Shown in pieces: positions 6,089 to 6,618 of a stretch of DNA of 6,618 nt. The notes beneath the pieces were generated by a model. That model made no database searches. It saw only the letters and a list, made by a program, of their open reading frames with translations, and was not told the DNA's origin. The stretch spans positions 1-6,618 of the forward strand of contig JAHADO010000073.1 in the NCBI GenBank assembly GCA_018375265.1. Direction: 5' to 3'. The position numbers and the translations under genes were made by a program. Source of the stretch: Campylobacter concisus (GTDB lineage Bacteria > Campylobacterota > Campylobacteria > Campylobacterales > Campylobacteraceae). Within the stretch, counting starts at the first letter, position 1, and every line of letters starts with the position of its first letter.

Positions 6089-6618
6089 ATGATAGAGATT
6101 GTATTAAATGGCGCAAAATTTAAGGTGCCAGTAAAGAGCCTTAGCGAGCTAAAAGAGCTTGCACTTGGCGATAAAGAGAGTGAAATTTATAAATTTTTAG
6201 AGAAATTTAATGCAACCGAGCCAGACATTTTTATCGTTGATGGCTTTGCTATAAAAGAAGATAGCGAGCTAAAAGATGGCTCAAATGTCGTATTTATAAG
6301 GCGTGGCGTGATGCCTGAGCGTGAAGTTTTACGCGCGATGATCGCTTCACGAAACAGCCCTGAGCTAAATTTAGCCCTAAGTAAAGCCGTGATCGGCGTG
6401 GCTGGACTTGGCGGTCTTGGCTCAAATATCGCGCTAAGCCTAGCAAGAGTTGGCGTAAAAAAGCTAGTGCTTGCTGACTTTGACGTCGTTGAGCCAAGTA
6501 ATTTAAACCGCCAGCAGTATTTCGTCCGCCACATCGGCTTAAAAAAGACGCAGGCGCTTAAAGAGCTGATAAATGACGTCAATCCCTTTGTTGAGGTCGA
6601 AACTCACGATATATTTTT
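6089..6618 (+). CDS. thiF: ThiS adenylyltransferase ThiF with ThiS-like N-terminal domain (3' end cut)
   Basis: ThiF is an E1-like enzyme that activates the ThiS C-terminus with ATP as acyl-adenylate. The window holds 176 codons plus two bases, with no stop. Residues 1 to about 73 look like a second beta-grasp domain: IEIVLNGAKFKV (2-13) resembles the ThiS opening, and FIVDGFAIKED (48-58) with DGSNVVFIRRG (63-73) resembles its closing strands. This domain does not end in a free Gly-Gly. The adenylation domain follows with the nucleotide-binding AGLGGLGS (105-112), the acidic strand LADFDVVEPSNLNRQ (128-142) and KK (152-153). The region that normally holds the catalytic cysteine and, in some members, zinc-binding CxxC pairs lies beyond the edge. 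It resembles the shorter ThiF 'family 2' of thiamine operons rather than E. coli ThiF; MoeB is less likely because thiS is adjacent. Confidence 0.9.
   Translation, partial: MIEIVLNGAKFKVPVKSLSELKELALGDKESEIYKFLEKFNATEPDIFIVDGFAIKEDSELKDGSNVVFIRRGVMPEREVLRAMIASRNSPELNLALSKAVIGVAGLGGLGSNIALSLARVGVKKLVLADFDVVEPSNLNRQQYFVRHIGLKKTQALKELINDVNPFVEVETHDIF

Larger units (their letters stand above)
1..6618 (+). other. Co-directional, nearly gap-free gene cluster, probable operon
   Basis: All eight genes point the same way. The junctions are: ubiX/coaD TTGA overlap, coaD/tmk 1 base, tmk/hisS 29 bases, hisS/speA ATGA overlap, speA/aspB 11 bases, aspB/thiS 1-base overlap, thiS/thiF 7 bases. No GC-rich hairpin with a T-run occurs at any junction, and no gap is long enough for a full promoter plus leader. 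Internal promoters within coding sequence remain possible. Neither end of the unit is in the window. Confidence 0.65.

Noticed and set aside
6311..6313. ATG at 6311 as the thiF start, giving only the E1 domain
   Set aside because: No Shine-Dalgarno precedes it, whereas ATG 6089 has AGGAG and the 222 bases between are in-frame, coding-like and resemble a beta-grasp domain.
6187..6582. 131-residue open frame on the minus strand under thiF
   Set aside because: The + strand encodes clear ThiF motifs through this region; the minus-strand product is low-complexity, Ser/Phe-rich and unrecognised.
1..6618. CRISPR, tRNA/rRNA, insertion sequences, toxin-antitoxin or defence genes
   Set aside because: I looked for direct repeats, terminal inverted repeats, tRNA-like folds and unexplained frames on both strands. 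Housekeeping genes fill the window, with no gap above 29 bases.

Overview
The window reads as a piece of a Campylobacter chromosome. The codon style (AAA, AGC, CTT, TTA, with frequent AAATTT and GAAATTTTA words), the very tight packing and the gene order all fit. The run ubiX-coaD-tmk-hisS-speA is one I associate with Campylobacter jejuni and its relatives. The moderate rather than very low GC suggests the C. concisus/curvus/rectus/showae side of the genus more than C. jejuni. The genus call is fairly secure; the species is a guess from composition, with no database search behind it.

All eight genes lie on the + strand and almost every base is coding. In order: ubiX (flavin prenyltransferase, cut at the left edge by only a few codons), coaD (phosphopantetheine adenylyltransferase, probable TTG start), tmk (thymidylate kinase), hisS (histidyl-tRNA synthetase), speA (biosynthetic arginine decarboxylase), an aspartate aminotransferase of the aspB type, thiS (sulfur carrier protein), and thiF (ThiS adenylyltransferase with a ThiS-like N-terminal domain, cut at the right edge). 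The longest gap is 29 bases (tmk to hisS). Four junctions overlap or nearly touch: TTGA at ubiX/coaD, one base between coaD and tmk, ATGA at hisS/speA, and TAATG at aspB/thiS. No terminator, tRNA, mobile element, CRISPR or clear promoter is visible, so the whole run may be one transcription unit.

The first five genes are housekeeping enzymes from separate pathways: prenylated FMN for a UbiD-type decarboxylase, coenzyme A, dTTP, tRNA charging and polyamines. They look co-transcribed rather than functionally linked. The right end begins a thiamine thiazole module: ThiF adenylates the C-terminal glycine of ThiS so that sulfur can be loaded onto it. This module is attached directly to the aminotransferase gene with no room for its own leader or TPP riboswitch.

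I see no undescribed defence or mobile system. The points most worth a second look are the free ThiS next to a ThiF carrying a second, tail-less ThiS-like domain, the coupling of thiS to aspB, and the contrast in GATC density between hisS and speA.
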